Shown here: one piece after another, positions 43,518 through 52,362 of the stretch
Numbering within the stretch: the first letter of the stretch is position 1
Layout: the number at the start of each line of letters is the position of its first letter
Assembly: GCA_963691905.1 (NCBI GenBank)
Contig: OY829893.1
Location: 434,001 to 498,000 of the forward strand
From: QGON01 sp963691905
GTDB taxonomy: Bacteria; Pseudomonadota; Gammaproteobacteria; Chromatiales; Chromatiaceae
Length of the DNA: 64,000 bases
Direction of reading: 5' to 3'
Notes under the pieces: model-generated
Told to the model about the DNA's origin: nothing
The model's database searches: none
Seen by the model: the letters and a program-made list of their open reading frames with translations, nothing else
Position numbers and translations under genes: made by a program

Positions 43518-44582
43518 TTGAATATAACGAAATTACAAATCCAAAATCTCCGCATTCTTGACTCAGTCAACTTAACTCCTCACCGTGGAATCAATTTATT
43601 CATTGGTGATAATGGGGCAGGTAAAACCAGCATACTCGAAGCAATATTTCTACTTGCCAGGGCAAAAAGCTTCAAGAACACTAAGGGGAAAAATCTTATC
43701 CAGGAAGGAAAAAGTAAACTCTTTGTCTACTCAGAAATCCAACATGAAAACCAATCGATACTGCGAATCGGATATGGCCTGGAAAATACCACTAAGAGAA
43801 TACAACTAAACGGGTCACCAGCATCTCGTGTTTCAGAAGTCGCAAAACTACTTCCCATCGGTATAGTCACACCAATAATTCATCGTCTGATTGAAGAGGG
43901 TCCTGCTAATCGAAGGAAATTCTTGAACTGGGGCGTGTTCCACGTGGAACACGCCTATGTCTCAATAATGCGGCTCTATACAACAACACTTCAGCAAAGA
44001 AATGCCTCATTGCACTCCGGCGATAAAGGCTGGAAAGTTTGGGATTCACAATTGATCGATTATGGTGAGCAGATCAACCAATTGCGTACAGATTACTTTT
44101 TTAACTGGAAAGCTGTTTTTGAATCTCTTGTATCTAATTTTCCTGGTGTTCCAAACATCAGTTTCAGCTTTTACAGAGGCTGGAATAAATCTCTTTCGCT
44201 TCATGATTCACTTCAGGCACAAGTGAAAACTGACCAGTCAGTTGGTTTCACAACCACTGGACCTCACAGGGCTGATATACGTATCACTGTAAATTCCCAT
44301 CCTGCAAAGGAGATCCTTTCACGTGGCCAACAAAAGATTGTTGCCACGCTGATGGTCCTATCTCAGCTCATTGCTCAAAAAGAACGAACAGATACCACTC
44401 CCATTCTTCTTATGGATGATTTCTCTGCTGAGCTGGATAGAAAAACATCCACTGCTCTACTCTCACTTATAGACCATTGTGGCTTTCAAACTTTTCTTAC
44501 AGTAATTGATCGCGCCGCGGTGAACGAAAAATATAGTGATGAAGTGAAGATGTTTCACGTGGAACATGGCGCAGTGAAATAG
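43518..44582 (+). CDS. recF: DNA replication and repair protein RecF
   Basis: 354 residues: N-terminal LQIQNLRILDSVNLTPHRG, Walker A GDNGAGKTSILEA, GILxRGQQK-like SRGQQKIVATLMVLSQLIAQ, and DDFSAELD (Walker B). SMC-like ATPase that loads RecA at gaps with RecOR. Start is TTG at 43518 with no visible ribosome site. Two 16-base ParB-site palindromes are embedded in the coding sequence at 43936-43951 and 44551-44566, each encoding FHVEH. Base composition is clearly more AT-rich than in the rnf or atp genes. Confidence 0.93.
   Translation: MNITKLQIQNLRILDSVNLTPHRGINLFIGDNGAGKTSILEAIFLLARAKSFKNTKGKNLIQEGKSKLFVYSEIQHENQSILRIGYGLENTTKRIQLNGSPASRVSEVAKLLPIGIVTPIIHRLIEEGPANRRKFLNWGVFHVEHAYVSIMRLYTTTLQQRNASLHSGDKGWKVWDSQLIDYGEQINQLRTDYFFNWKAVFESLVSNFPGVPNISFSFYRGWNKSLSLHDSLQAQVKTDQSVGFTTTGPHRADIRITVNSHPAKEILSRGQQKIVATLMVLSQLIAQKERTDTTPILLMDDFSAELDRKTSTALLSLIDHCGFQTFLTVIDRAAVNEKYSDEVKMFHVEHGAVK
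43936..43951. promoter_or_regulatory. parS site 1, within recF
   Basis: TGTTCCACGTGGAACA, a perfect 16-base palindrome of the ParB centromere consensus. Inside the recF reading frame (about residues 140-145, FHVEH). ParB is encoded in this window at 29863-30753. Confidence 0.88.
44551..44566. promoter_or_regulatory. parS site 2, within recF near its 3' end
   Basis: TGTTTCACGTGGAACA, one mismatch from the perfect palindrome; the classical parS form. In the same reading frame as site 1, encoding FHVEH at about residues 345-350. Confidence 0.88.
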
Positions 44583-44960
44583 TTACCTGATCCCCCCCTG
44601 AAAATCAGTCATAATCAGACAGTGTTTGTAAATCCGCAAATAATACAAATGCCGCGATTTTTTCTTAGGCATTAAGTCATTGCCTCCGTCCAATAGCCCT
44701 ATTCTGTAATAATTGAAACGGTCGATGCAGATGAATAACAATCAGTTTTCAAACAAAACAAATGCATTTAAGCTTTTGGTGTTGTTCGCGGAAAAATCTC
44801 TTTCCATATAGTTAAGAGTTACATGATCACCTCTGTGTGCACGATTCATTGTGCATGGTTAACGATTTTGTCGTTTTGATAACCATTCCCGTTGTATAAT
44901 GTTTTAGTCATATACAGGGTCCGCGAACCGGAACCAAAGAATCTGATTAATAGGTGGAAA
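44583..44960. other. gyrB upstream region
   Basis: 378 bases without a gene. A TATAAT at 44895-44900 lies 61 bases before the gyrB ATG; no good -35 is at 17 bases. A perfect inverted repeat ATGGTTA (44855-44861) / TAACCAT (44880-44886) overlaps the promoter zone and may bind a regulator. gyrB promoters often sense supercoiling. Confidence 0.55.
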
Positions 44961-47366
44961 ATGTCTTACGACTCATCGAGTATTAAAGTTCTGAAAGGCC
45001 TGGATGCCGTGCGGAAGCGTCCAGGAATGTATATCGGTGATACTGATGATGGCACTGGTCTGCATCATTTGGTTTTTGAGGTGGTTGATAACTCAATTGA
45101 TGAGGCCTTGGCGGGATATTGTGATGAGATCAAGGTCATGATCCATTCGGACCAATCAGTGACTGTTCAGGATAATGGGCGCGGTATTCCTGTAGACATG
45201 CACCCTGAGGAGAAGAGATCAGCTGCTGAAGTCATCATGACTGTACTGCACGCTGGTGGAAAATTCGACGATGACTCATACAAGGTTTCTGGTGGACTAC
45301 ATGGTGTCGGTGTTTCCGTTGTCAACGCACTATCAGCGCAGCTTAAATTGAGAATATATCGCCAAGGAAAAATATGGGAACAGGACTACGCACATGGTGT
45401 GCCGCAAGGGGATATGAAGGCGGTAGGAGAGACGGAAAAAACAGGAACCTCTGTAACCTTTATGCCCAGCGCAGAAACATTCACTAATATTGAGTTTCAC
45501 TACGATATTCTTGCAAAACGCCTGAGAGAACTCTCTTTCCTTAATTCCGGTGTACGTATTGTTATCAAGGAAGAGGCGACAGACAAAGAGGATGTATTTG
45601 AATACAAGGGCGGGATACTCGCGTTTGTTGAGCACTTGAATCGTAACAAAACACCGCTGCATCAGCAGGTATTTAGCTTCTCTGCCGAAAAGAATGATGT
45701 TGTCGTAGAGATAGCGATGCAGTGGAATGAGTCGTACCAGGAGAATATCTTCTGCTATACGAATAATATTCCACAGGGTGATGGGGGTACACACCTTGCA
45801 GGTTTCAGAGGGGCACTAACGAGAACACTAAATCAGTATATAGAGAACTCAGGCATCTCCAAGAAACAGAAGGTGAATACCGCCGGTGATGATGCCAGGG
45901 AGGGTTTGGTGGCAGTGCTTTCAGTAAAAGTACCTGATCCTAAATTCTCCTCCCAGACCAAGGATAAATTGGTATCTTCCGAAGTGAAGGGTATCGTTGA
46001 AAACCTGCTATCTGAACACCTCAATGACTTTTTATTGGAAAATCCCGCCGAGGCAAAAACGATCGCTGGCAAGATGATTGATGCTGCCAGAGCAAGAGAA
46101 GCAGCAAGAAAAGCCAGGGAGATGACCCGGCGCAAAGGAGTGCTGGATATCGCTGGACTACCGGGTAAGTTGGCTGATTGTCAGGAAAAGGATCCGGCGC
46201 TGTCAGAACTCTATCTGGTGGAGGGTGATTCAGCGGGAGGATCTGCCAAGCAGGGCAGGGATAGAAAATGCCAGGCGATTCTTCCTCTAAAAGGGAAGAT
46301 TCTGAACGTCGAAAAGGCCCGCTTCGATAAGATGCTCTCATCAGTAGAAGTCGGCACACTGATAACCGCACTGGGCTGTGGTATTGGTCGGGAAGAGTTT
46401 AATATTGAAAAACTTCGATACCATCGAATCATCATAATGACGGATGCTGATGTTGACGGTGCCCACATTAGGACTTTACTACTGACATTTTTCTACCGCC
46501 AAATGCCAGAGCTGATTGAAGAGGGTTACATCTATATTGCGCAACCTCCGCTCTATAAAGTGAAAAAAGGGAAACAGGAGCAGTACCTGAAAGATGATCA
46601 GGATTTAAACAACTATTTTCTGCAATCTGCACTCGACAATGCTGCTCTCTATGTTACTGCAGGGGCTCCTCCACTGGCAGGAGAAGGTCTTGAAGATTTG
46701 GCCCGTTCATTTCAGATAGTAATAGCTGGAATTGATCGCTTGTCGAGGCGCTACGATGGGATGCTGCTTGAAAAGTTAATCTATATGCCCCAGGTCACGG
46801 TAGAAATGCGTGAAAATGAGGCGAATATGCAGGCTTGGGTAGTAGCGCTGGAGCCCAGATTAAACCTGGATCTAGGTGTTGCTGAATCCTGTAGCCTGAA
46901 ACTGCATGGTGATAGTGAAAGCGGCGAAGCAGGAATCACGGTGAACCGTAAGGTTCATGGAATCGGCACTGATCGTTTTATTCCATTCAGTTTTTTCTCC
47001 ACGGTGGAATATCGCAAGATCGTAGAGTTAGGGCAGAAATTAAACGATCTGTTGAGCGACGACGCTTACGTCAAACGAGGAGAGAAGAGCCAGCCAGTCA
47101 ACAGTTTTCGCCAGGTACTCGACTGGTTGTTGGATGAGGCCAAGCGAGGACACCATGTGCAGCGCTATAAAGGCCTTGGTGAGATGAACCCAGAGCAGTT
47201 GTGGGAGACAACTATGGATGCGAGCGCACGGCGCCTTTTACAGGTCAGTATTGAGGATGCTGTTGCTGCGGATCAGATCTTCACAACCCTGATGGGTGAT
47301 CAGGTTGAACCCAGAAGAGATTTTATAGAGAAACATGCGTTATCGGTGGAAAATCTGGATGTTTGA
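44961..47366 (+). CDS. gyrB: DNA gyrase subunit B
   Basis: 801 residues: GHKL ATPase (SIKVLKGLDAVRKRPGMYIGDT, VEVVDNSIDEALAG, DNGRGIPVD, GGLHGVGVSVVNALS), TOPRIM domain (LYLVEGDSAGGSAKQGRDR, IIMTDADVDGAHIRTLLLTFF), the gammaproteobacterial insertion about 570-740, and C-terminal QRYKGLGEMNPEQLWETTMD. The frame begins at 44892 but the ATG at 44961 gives MSYDSSSIKVLKGLD. It closes the dnaA-dnaN-recF-gyrB block. Confidence 0.97.
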   Translation: MSYDSSSIKVLKGLDAVRKRPGMYIGDTDDGTGLHHLVFEVVDNSIDEALAGYCDEIKVMIHSDQSVTVQDNGRGIPVDMHPEEKRSAAEVIMTVLHAGGKFDDDSYKVSGGLHGVGVSVVNALSAQLKLRIYRQGKIWEQDYAHGVPQGDMKAVGETEKTGTSVTFMPSAETFTNIEFHYDILAKRLRELSFLNSGVRIVIKEEATDKEDVFEYKGGILAFVEHLNRNKTPLHQQVFSFSAEKNDVVVEIAMQWNESYQENIFCYTNNIPQGDGGTHLAGFRGALTRTLNQYIENSGISKKQKVNTAGDDAREGLVAVLSVKVPDPKFSSQTKDKLVSSEVKGIVENLLSEHLNDFLLENPAEAKTIAGKMIDAARAREAARKAREMTRRKGVLDIAGLPGKLADCQEKDPALSELYLVEGDSAGGSAKQGRDRKCQAILPLKGKILNVEKARFDKMLSSVEVGTLITALGCGIGREEFNIEKLRYHRIIIMTDADVDGAHIRTLLLTFFYRQMPELIEEGYIYIAQPPLYKVKKGKQEQYLKDDQDLNNYFLQSALDNAALYVTAGAPPLAGEGLEDLARSFQIVIAGIDRLSRRYDGMLLEKLIYMPQVTVEMRENEANMQAWVVALEPRLNLDLGVAESCSLKLHGDSESGEAGITVNRKVHGIGTDRFIPFSFFSTVEYRKIVELGQKLNDLLSDDAYVKRGEKSQPVNSFRQVLDWLLDEAKRGHHVQRYKGLGEMNPEQLWETTMDASARRLLQVSIEDAVAADQIFTTLMGDQVEPRRDFIEKHALSVENLDV

Positions 47367-47428
47367 TGAAGAAAGGTGACAGGATCATTTGAAACCCTTC
47401 CCTCGGCTCTGGCTTCCTGCTTCGCTCT

Positions 47429-47447
47429 ACCTCCCCGATGGGGAGGT
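47429..47447. terminator. Perfect palindrome after gyrB, possible bidirectional terminator
   Basis: ACCTCCCCGATGGGGAGGT can fold an 8-base stem on either strand, 62 bases past the gyrB stop, between convergent gyrB and plsC. No T-tract, so termination is uncertain. Confidence 0.45.
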
Positions 47448-47521
47448 GGCCATCCTGCAAGGGCGGAGAAAAAATATGGTAATTTCTTCTTGACCCGAAA
47501 AATACTCCCGCAATAATCCTG

Positions 47522-47575
47522 CTGTCACCTGTCACCTGTCACCTGTCACCTGTCACCTGTCACCTGTCACCTGTC
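47522..47575. repeat. Tandem heptamer repeat, CTGTCAC x 7.7
   Basis: Seven exact CTGTCAC copies plus CTGTC. It overlaps the last codons and stop of plsC, which reads it as VTGDR then TGA. A single inverted heptamer (GGTGACAG) lies about 145 bases upstream at 47375-47385. Number of copies is likely polymorphic. Confidence 0.92.
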
Positions 47576-48293
47576 TCTCCTGCGGTAAGTTCTCCAACGT
47601 CCCCTCGATCCAGGCTTCCACCTTGGCATTGATCTCATTGGCTTCGAGTCCTTTGGTCTCGATAAGAGGGCCTACTCTTACATCGATAGTACCCGGATGC
47701 TTGTTGATACCCCTGCGTTTCCAGAACACCCCGGCGTTGTGCGAGACAGGCAATACAGGAAAACCGGATTTCTCTGCCAGCAGTGCACCACCAATTCCAT
47801 AGCGTTTGTGAATACCAGGTGCGACACGAGTGCCTTCGGGGAAGATGATTACCGAAAGCCCGGATTCGAGTCTCTCAGTGCCGTCACGGATGAGTTGTAC
47901 CACGGCCTTTCGACCCGCTTTTCGATCGAGTGCTATCGGTTGGAAAAGAAGTAATGCCCATCCAAATATAGGCACTCTGAGCAACTCCTGTTTCAGAACC
48001 CAGGCCTTGTTGAGCGGAATGACGCTGAGAAAGGCGATGGTTTCCCAGGCGGACTGGTGTTTTGAGAGGATGATGACACTCTTGTCATCAGGAATGTTAT
48101 CAAGACCATCAATACGATAGTTGAGGCCACAGAGTAGCGAGAGAGCAGCCAGGTTGACTCTGCTCCAGGCGTTGCTGATGAAAAAGCGTTTTTGCAACGG
48201 GAAGAACCAGCCAAATATACTGCCGAAACCGGCAATCATGATAGTACTGAGAACAAGAAAGGTAAAAAAGAGAATGGAGCGGATAAAGGTCAT
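47553..48293 (-). CDS. plsC: 1-acylglycerol-3-phosphate O-acyltransferase (PlsC)
   Basis: 246 residues, acylating lysophosphatidate to phosphatidate at the inner membrane. N-terminal hydrophobic segment (SILFFTFLVLSTIMIAGFGSIFG), catalytic block SKHQSAWETIAF (HX4E form of the usual HX4D), VIIFPEGTRVAPG. The last four residues and stop lie in the CTGTCAC tandem array. It lies upstream of gmhB, so both act in envelope lipid/LPS synthesis. Confidence 0.92.
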   Translation of the reverse strand: MTFIRSILFFTFLVLSTIMIAGFGSIFGWFFPLQKRFFISNAWSRVNLAALSLLCGLNYRIDGLDNIPDDKSVIILSKHQSAWETIAFLSVIPLNKAWVLKQELLRVPIFGWALLLFQPIALDRKAGRKAVVQLIRDGTERLESGLSVIIFPEGTRVAPGIHKRYGIGGALLAEKSGFPVLPVSHNAGVFWKRRGINKHPGTIDVRVGPLIETKGLEANEINAKVEAWIEGTLENLPQERQVTGDR

Positions 48294-48303
48294 GGCATGT
48301 CAA

Positions 48304-48840
48304 TCATGTCAAAAGCGCATCAACGGCCTCAGAGAGGTTTTGGTAGACTGGAATATCTTTTAACTTATTCTGGAGTGATGAGAGTGTCTTGTTACCTTTA
48401 CCGGTTCTCACCAGGATGGGATTTGCGCCTACTATAATGGCGGCCTGCAGGTCACGTAACGAGTCACCAATGATGGGTACTTGTTGCAACGGTGTCCTGG
48501 AACGTTGTGAAATCTGTTGGTAGAGACCAGGTTTGGGTTTGCGGCAGTCACAGTTGTCATCCGGTCCGTGGGGACAGAAAAAAATGCCATCGATATGGCC
48601 GCCATGTTTCTGTAACAAAGTCTGCATTTTGTTGTGCATCTTGTTCAGGGTGTCGATGGAGAAGTAACCGCGAGACACTCCTGACTGGTTGGTTGCGACG
48701 AAGACACGAAAACCGGCATGGTTGAGACGGGCAATCGCTTCAAGGCTGCCGGGCAGAGGAATCCACTCGTCAGGCGATTTAACAAATTCATCTGAATCCT
48801 CGTTGATGACACCGTCTCTGTCCAGGATGATGATTTTCAT
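48304..48840 (-). CDS. gmhB: D-glycero-beta-D-manno-heptose 1,7-bisphosphate 7-phosphatase
   Basis: 178 residues, HAD phosphatase: IILDRDGVINEDSDEF (DxD nucleophile), FVATNQSGVSRGYF, zinc loop CPHGPDDNCDCRKPKPG, and PIIGDSLRDLQAA. Makes heptose 1-phosphate for LPS core. Ten bases upstream of plsC's start on the minus strand, so co-transcribed. Confidence 0.9.
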   Translation of the reverse strand: MKIIILDRDGVINEDSDEFVKSPDEWIPLPGSLEAIARLNHAGFRVFVATNQSGVSRGYFSIDTLNKMHNKMQTLLQKHGGHIDGIFFCPHGPDDNCDCRKPKPGLYQQISQRSRTPLQQVPIIGDSLRDLQAAIIVGANPILVRTGKGNKTLSSLQNKLKDIPVYQNLSEAVDALLT

Positions 48841-48868
48841 GTAAGTAAGTGCTTACTCTCAAAGAGTA

Positions 48869-49204
48869 TCAGTCGACATCACGGAATTCTGAGACCCTGA
48901 TGCGGCCGTTGACCATGCGGGAATCCCGCTTGTTGAGCTTATCCATCTTGTCCCAAAAGGCCTGCTTGAGATCGAACTCCTGGGCGATGGCTGTTCCCAT
49001 GACGAGGATCAGCAGATCGGCCACTTCCTCGGAAAGCGATTCCTTGCTCTTGCCCTTTGTGACACAGGAGGAGATCTCCCCCAACTCTTCCGCCATTAAG
49101 GAGATGCGATAGGTCATCTCTTCACCACCTGTCTCCCTGAAACGGTGCTTATCGTGGAAGGCCTGGACGGCGTCCAGCATATCCTTGTATGAATCGGGGT
49201 TCAT
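48869..49204 (-). CDS. MazG-like nucleotide pyrophosphohydrolase
   Basis: 111 residues, all-alpha NTP pyrophosphatase (MazG/dCTPase-like): EMTYRISLMAEELGEISSCV, then SLSEEVADLLILVMG, giving the EExxE...ExxD Mg2+-binding pattern. Probably removes aberrant nucleotides. It sits between glyS and gmhB on the minus strand. Confidence 0.75.
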   Translation of the reverse strand: MNPDSYKDMLDAVQAFHDKHRFRETGGEEMTYRISLMAEELGEISSCVTKGKSKESLSEEVADLLILVMGTAIAQEFDLKQAFWDKMDKLNKRDSRMVNGRIRVSEFRDVD

Positions 49205-49216
49205 GTTTTGTCTCGA

Positions 49217-51289
49217 TTACTGAAGCCGTGAAAGGTCAGCGGCACTGAGAAAGAGTCCCTCAAGCCGAGAAAGCAGGGAAAGACGATTTCTTCGTAGCGA
49301 TTCATCCTCAGCCATTACCATGACATGGTCAAAAAAATCATCGACAGGTTGACGCAGACTGGCGAGGATTTGCAGACCTTCCGTATAACGGCCTTCCGCA
49401 AACAGCGGAATCACCTTGGGCTGTAATTCATCGACTTTTGCAGCGAGCGACTTCTCTGCGGCCTCCTGTAGAAGGTCGTTGGCTACCTGCTCGGGGAAGG
49501 TCTCGTCAGTCTTCTTGAGAATGTTGCGAATGCGTTTGTTGGCAGCGGCAAGGCTTTTGGCTTCAGGCAGTTTGCGGAATTCGGTGACTGCCCGGACCCG
49601 CAGATTGAAGTCTGCGGGACGGGTGGGACGGCGGGCGAGCACCGCCTCCACTGAATCGGCGGGGATGGATTGGTCGGCGTAGTATGCCTTGAGACGTTCC
49701 ATCATATATTCAAAGACCTGATCCAGGCTCTCCTCTGTATCCACTTGCTCGGCAAGACCCTCAGCTGCGGTGGAGAGTAACTGTGCAAGGTCGAGATCCA
49801 TGGGAGTCTCGATGAGGATGCGGAGTACACCCAAAGCAGCGCGGCGAAGGCCGTAAGGATCCTTGGCGCCGGTAGGTTTCTGGCCAATAGCGAAGATACC
49901 CATCAGGGTATCGAGGCGATCAGCGATGGCAATGGTGCGACCGCAGTCGGTCTCCGGCAGGCGATCCCCGGCATGCCGGGGCATGTAGACCTCTTCCATT
50001 GCCTGAGCAACCTGAGCATCCTCTCCTGAGCGCACGGCATAGTAGCGCCCCATTGTGCCCTGCAGGCTGGCAAATTCACCCACCATTTCGGACATAAGGT
50101 CGCATTTACAGAGCCAGGCGGCACGGAATGCGAGAGCCTTGTCGAGACCAATTTGATCGGCAATGGATTCAGCCAGTGATGCGATACGCCCGCTCTTGTC
50201 GTGTAGCGTCCCCAGTTTTTTCTGAAACAGAATGCTTTTCAGCGACTCGATATGATGGTCGAGTGGTTTTTTCAGATCCTGCTCCCAAAAGAAAGCGGCA
50301 TCGCTGAAGCGGGGACGGATGACTCGCTCGTTGCCGGATCGAACCTGTTCAATATCCTTGCTGTCGATATTGCTTATGGTAATGAATCGGGGTTGGAGAA
50401 CTCCCGTCTTGTCGACAACAGGGAAATATTTCTGATGATCCTGCATCGCCTGTATCAGGCATTCTGAGGGAACGTCGAGAAAGCGCGCATCGAAACTGCC
50501 GATCACAGGAATCGGCCACTCATTGAGGGCGGTGACTTCGTCCAGCAGATTGGAATCGATGAGGGCCTGGAGACCTTCGGCTTCTGCGGTCTCTCTGGCT
50601 TGCTGCCCGATTTTGGCCTTGCGCTCTGCAATGTCGGCGATGACATAACCTCTGCTTTTCAGCAGTTCTGAGTAGTTTGCAGGTATATCGATTTCAATCG
50701 GTTCGGGATGGTGGAATCTATGGCCGCGGGTTGTGCGGCCCGCAGTGCGTCCCATCACCTGGCCGGGAACGACCTCATCACCAAACAGCAGTACGACCCA
50801 ATGTACCGGACGCACGAACTCTTCACTGCGGCTGCCCCAGCGCATACGCTTGGGTATGGGCAGAGTGGCGAGGGACTTTTCCACGATCTCCGGTATCAGA
50901 TCGATGGTGGAGCGGCCCAATTCGATCTGCCGGTGGATCAGCCACGCGCCTTTTGGGGTGTCTTGAGTCTCCAACTGATCGACGCTCACCCCGCAGGAGC
51001 GGGCGAAACCCTCGGCGGCCCTGGTTGGATTGCCGTCAGCATCGAATGCGGCCTTGACCGCCGGCCCCTTGCGTTCGATCTCTTTGTCTGGCTGGCTGGT
51101 TTGAAGGGCCTCGATGAATACGGCAAGCCTGCGAGGGGTGGCGTAGGGTTTGATGGAGTTGCGTGTCAGTCCCAGCAGTTTCAACTGTTCATCGATGCCA
51201 CGGAGAAATGCAGAGGAGAGTTTTGCCAAGGCCTTTGGGGGCAGCTCTTCAGTGCCGATCTCGATCAGCAGATCTTTGGAATCAGCCAT
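49217..51289 (-). CDS. glyS: Glycine-tRNA ligase beta subunit
   Basis: 690 residues: N-terminal LLIEIGTEELPPKAL, central HD-like domain (HDKSGRIASLAESIADQIGLD, CKCDLMSEMVGEFASLQGTMG), YYAVRSGEDAQVA, and C-terminal DALR-type anticodon-binding region. The alpha2beta2 type of GlyRS, with glyQ overlapping by 8 bases upstream (minus strand). Confidence 0.97.
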   Translation of the reverse strand: MADSKDLLIEIGTEELPPKALAKLSSAFLRGIDEQLKLLGLTRNSIKPYATPRRLAVFIEALQTSQPDKEIERKGPAVKAAFDADGNPTRAAEGFARSCGVSVDQLETQDTPKGAWLIHRQIELGRSTIDLIPEIVEKSLATLPIPKRMRWGSRSEEFVRPVHWVVLLFGDEVVPGQVMGRTAGRTTRGHRFHHPEPIEIDIPANYSELLKSRGYVIADIAERKAKIGQQARETAEAEGLQALIDSNLLDEVTALNEWPIPVIGSFDARFLDVPSECLIQAMQDHQKYFPVVDKTGVLQPRFITISNIDSKDIEQVRSGNERVIRPRFSDAAFFWEQDLKKPLDHHIESLKSILFQKKLGTLHDKSGRIASLAESIADQIGLDKALAFRAAWLCKCDLMSEMVGEFASLQGTMGRYYAVRSGEDAQVAQAMEEVYMPRHAGDRLPETDCGRTIAIADRLDTLMGIFAIGQKPTGAKDPYGLRRAALGVLRILIETPMDLDLAQLLSTAAEGLAEQVDTEESLDQVFEYMMERLKAYYADQSIPADSVEAVLARRPTRPADFNLRVRAVTEFRKLPEAKSLAAANKRIRNILKKTDETFPEQVANDLLQEAAEKSLAAKVDELQPKVIPLFAEGRYTEGLQILASLRQPVDDFFDHVMVMAEDESLRRNRLSLLSRLEGLFLSAADLSRLQ

Positions 51290-52223
51290 TGTTGACGGCC
51301 TCCCTGTTCTCTTTCAGCATGGGGAATCCAAGGGCTTCGCGGCTGTCATAATAGGCTTGGGCCACGGCGCGTGAGAGGGAGCGAACGCGCAGGATGTAGC
51401 GTTGCCGTTCGGTCACCGAGATGGCGTGGCGCGCATCCAGCAGGTTGAAGGTGTGAGAGGCCTTGAGGACCTGTTCATATGCGGGCAGCGGCAGACCTAT
51501 TTCGATGAGACGCTGACTCTCTTTTTCACAGGTGTCGAACCAACCGAAGAGGGCATCCACTTCGGCGTGTTCGAAATTGAAGGCCGACTGTTCAACCTCA
51601 TTCTGGTGAAAGACGTCACCGTAGGTTACAGGGCCGTCGGGGCCATTGGCCCAGATCAGATCGTAGACGCTTTCGACGCCTTGCAGATACATGGCGATGC
51701 GCTCAAGACCGTAGGTGATCTCACCGGTGACCGGGCGGCAGTCGAGACCGCCAACCTGCTGAAAATAGGTGAACTGAGTCACCTCCATGCCGTTGAGCCA
51801 GACCTCCCAGCCAAGTCCCCAGGCGCCGAGAGTGGGGGACTCCCAGTTGTCCTCGACGAAACGAATATCATGTACCAGCAGGTCGAGACCCAGCGCCTTG
51901 AGTGATCCCAGATAGAGCTCCTGAATGTCCATCGGGGAGGGTTTCAGGATGACCTGAAACTGATAGTAGTGTTGCAGACGGTTAGGGTTCTCGCCATAGC
52001 GCCCGTCGGTGGGGCGGCGTGAAGGCTGCACATAGGCGCAGCTCCAGGGCTCGGGACCGATGGAGCGGAGGAAAGTGGCGGAGTGAAATGTGCCGGCACC
52101 CATCTCCATGTCATAGGGTTGAAGGATCACGCAGCCCTGGTCTGCCCAGTACTGTTGCAACGCAAAGATCAGACCCTGAAAGGTCGATACATCATGATTG
52201 CTGGTGTCAGAGGCTCGGTTCAC
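51282..52223 (-). CDS. glyQ: Glycine-tRNA ligase alpha subunit
   Basis: 313 residues, catalytic class II core: TFQGLIFALQQYWADQGCVILQPYD, GPEPWSCAYVQPSRRPTDGRYG (motif 2 region), VTGEITYGLERIAMYLQGV. Overlaps glyS, indicating translational coupling for equal subunit output. Confidence 0.97.
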   Translation of the reverse strand: MNRASDTSNHDVSTFQGLIFALQQYWADQGCVILQPYDMEMGAGTFHSATFLRSIGPEPWSCAYVQPSRRPTDGRYGENPNRLQHYYQFQVILKPSPMDIQELYLGSLKALGLDLLVHDIRFVEDNWESPTLGAWGLGWEVWLNGMEVTQFTYFQQVGGLDCRPVTGEITYGLERIAMYLQGVESVYDLIWANGPDGPVTYGDVFHQNEVEQSAFNFEHAEVDALFGWFDTCEKESQRLIEIGLPLPAYEQVLKASHTFNLLDARHAISVTERQRYILRVRSLSRAVAQAYYDSREALGFPMLKENREAVNNG

Positions 52224-52362
52224 GTCCGGATTCCATAGTCTAAGGTGTAAAAATCGCGTCAGTATAACGATGCGCCAACAACTTGGCTAACTTCGATGAG
52301 ATGCCGCAGTTGGCGCAATTCCGTATAATCCTCTGTTTTCCACGCCTGACAATGAAACATAT

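Noticed and set aside
44311..44330. Third parS-like site in recF (TTTCACGTGG)
   Set aside because: Only the central 10 bases fit; both flanks deviate from the palindrome.
47522..47575. Short tandem repeats considered as a CRISPR array
   Set aside because: Units of 7 bases with no spacers; no cas genes nearby.
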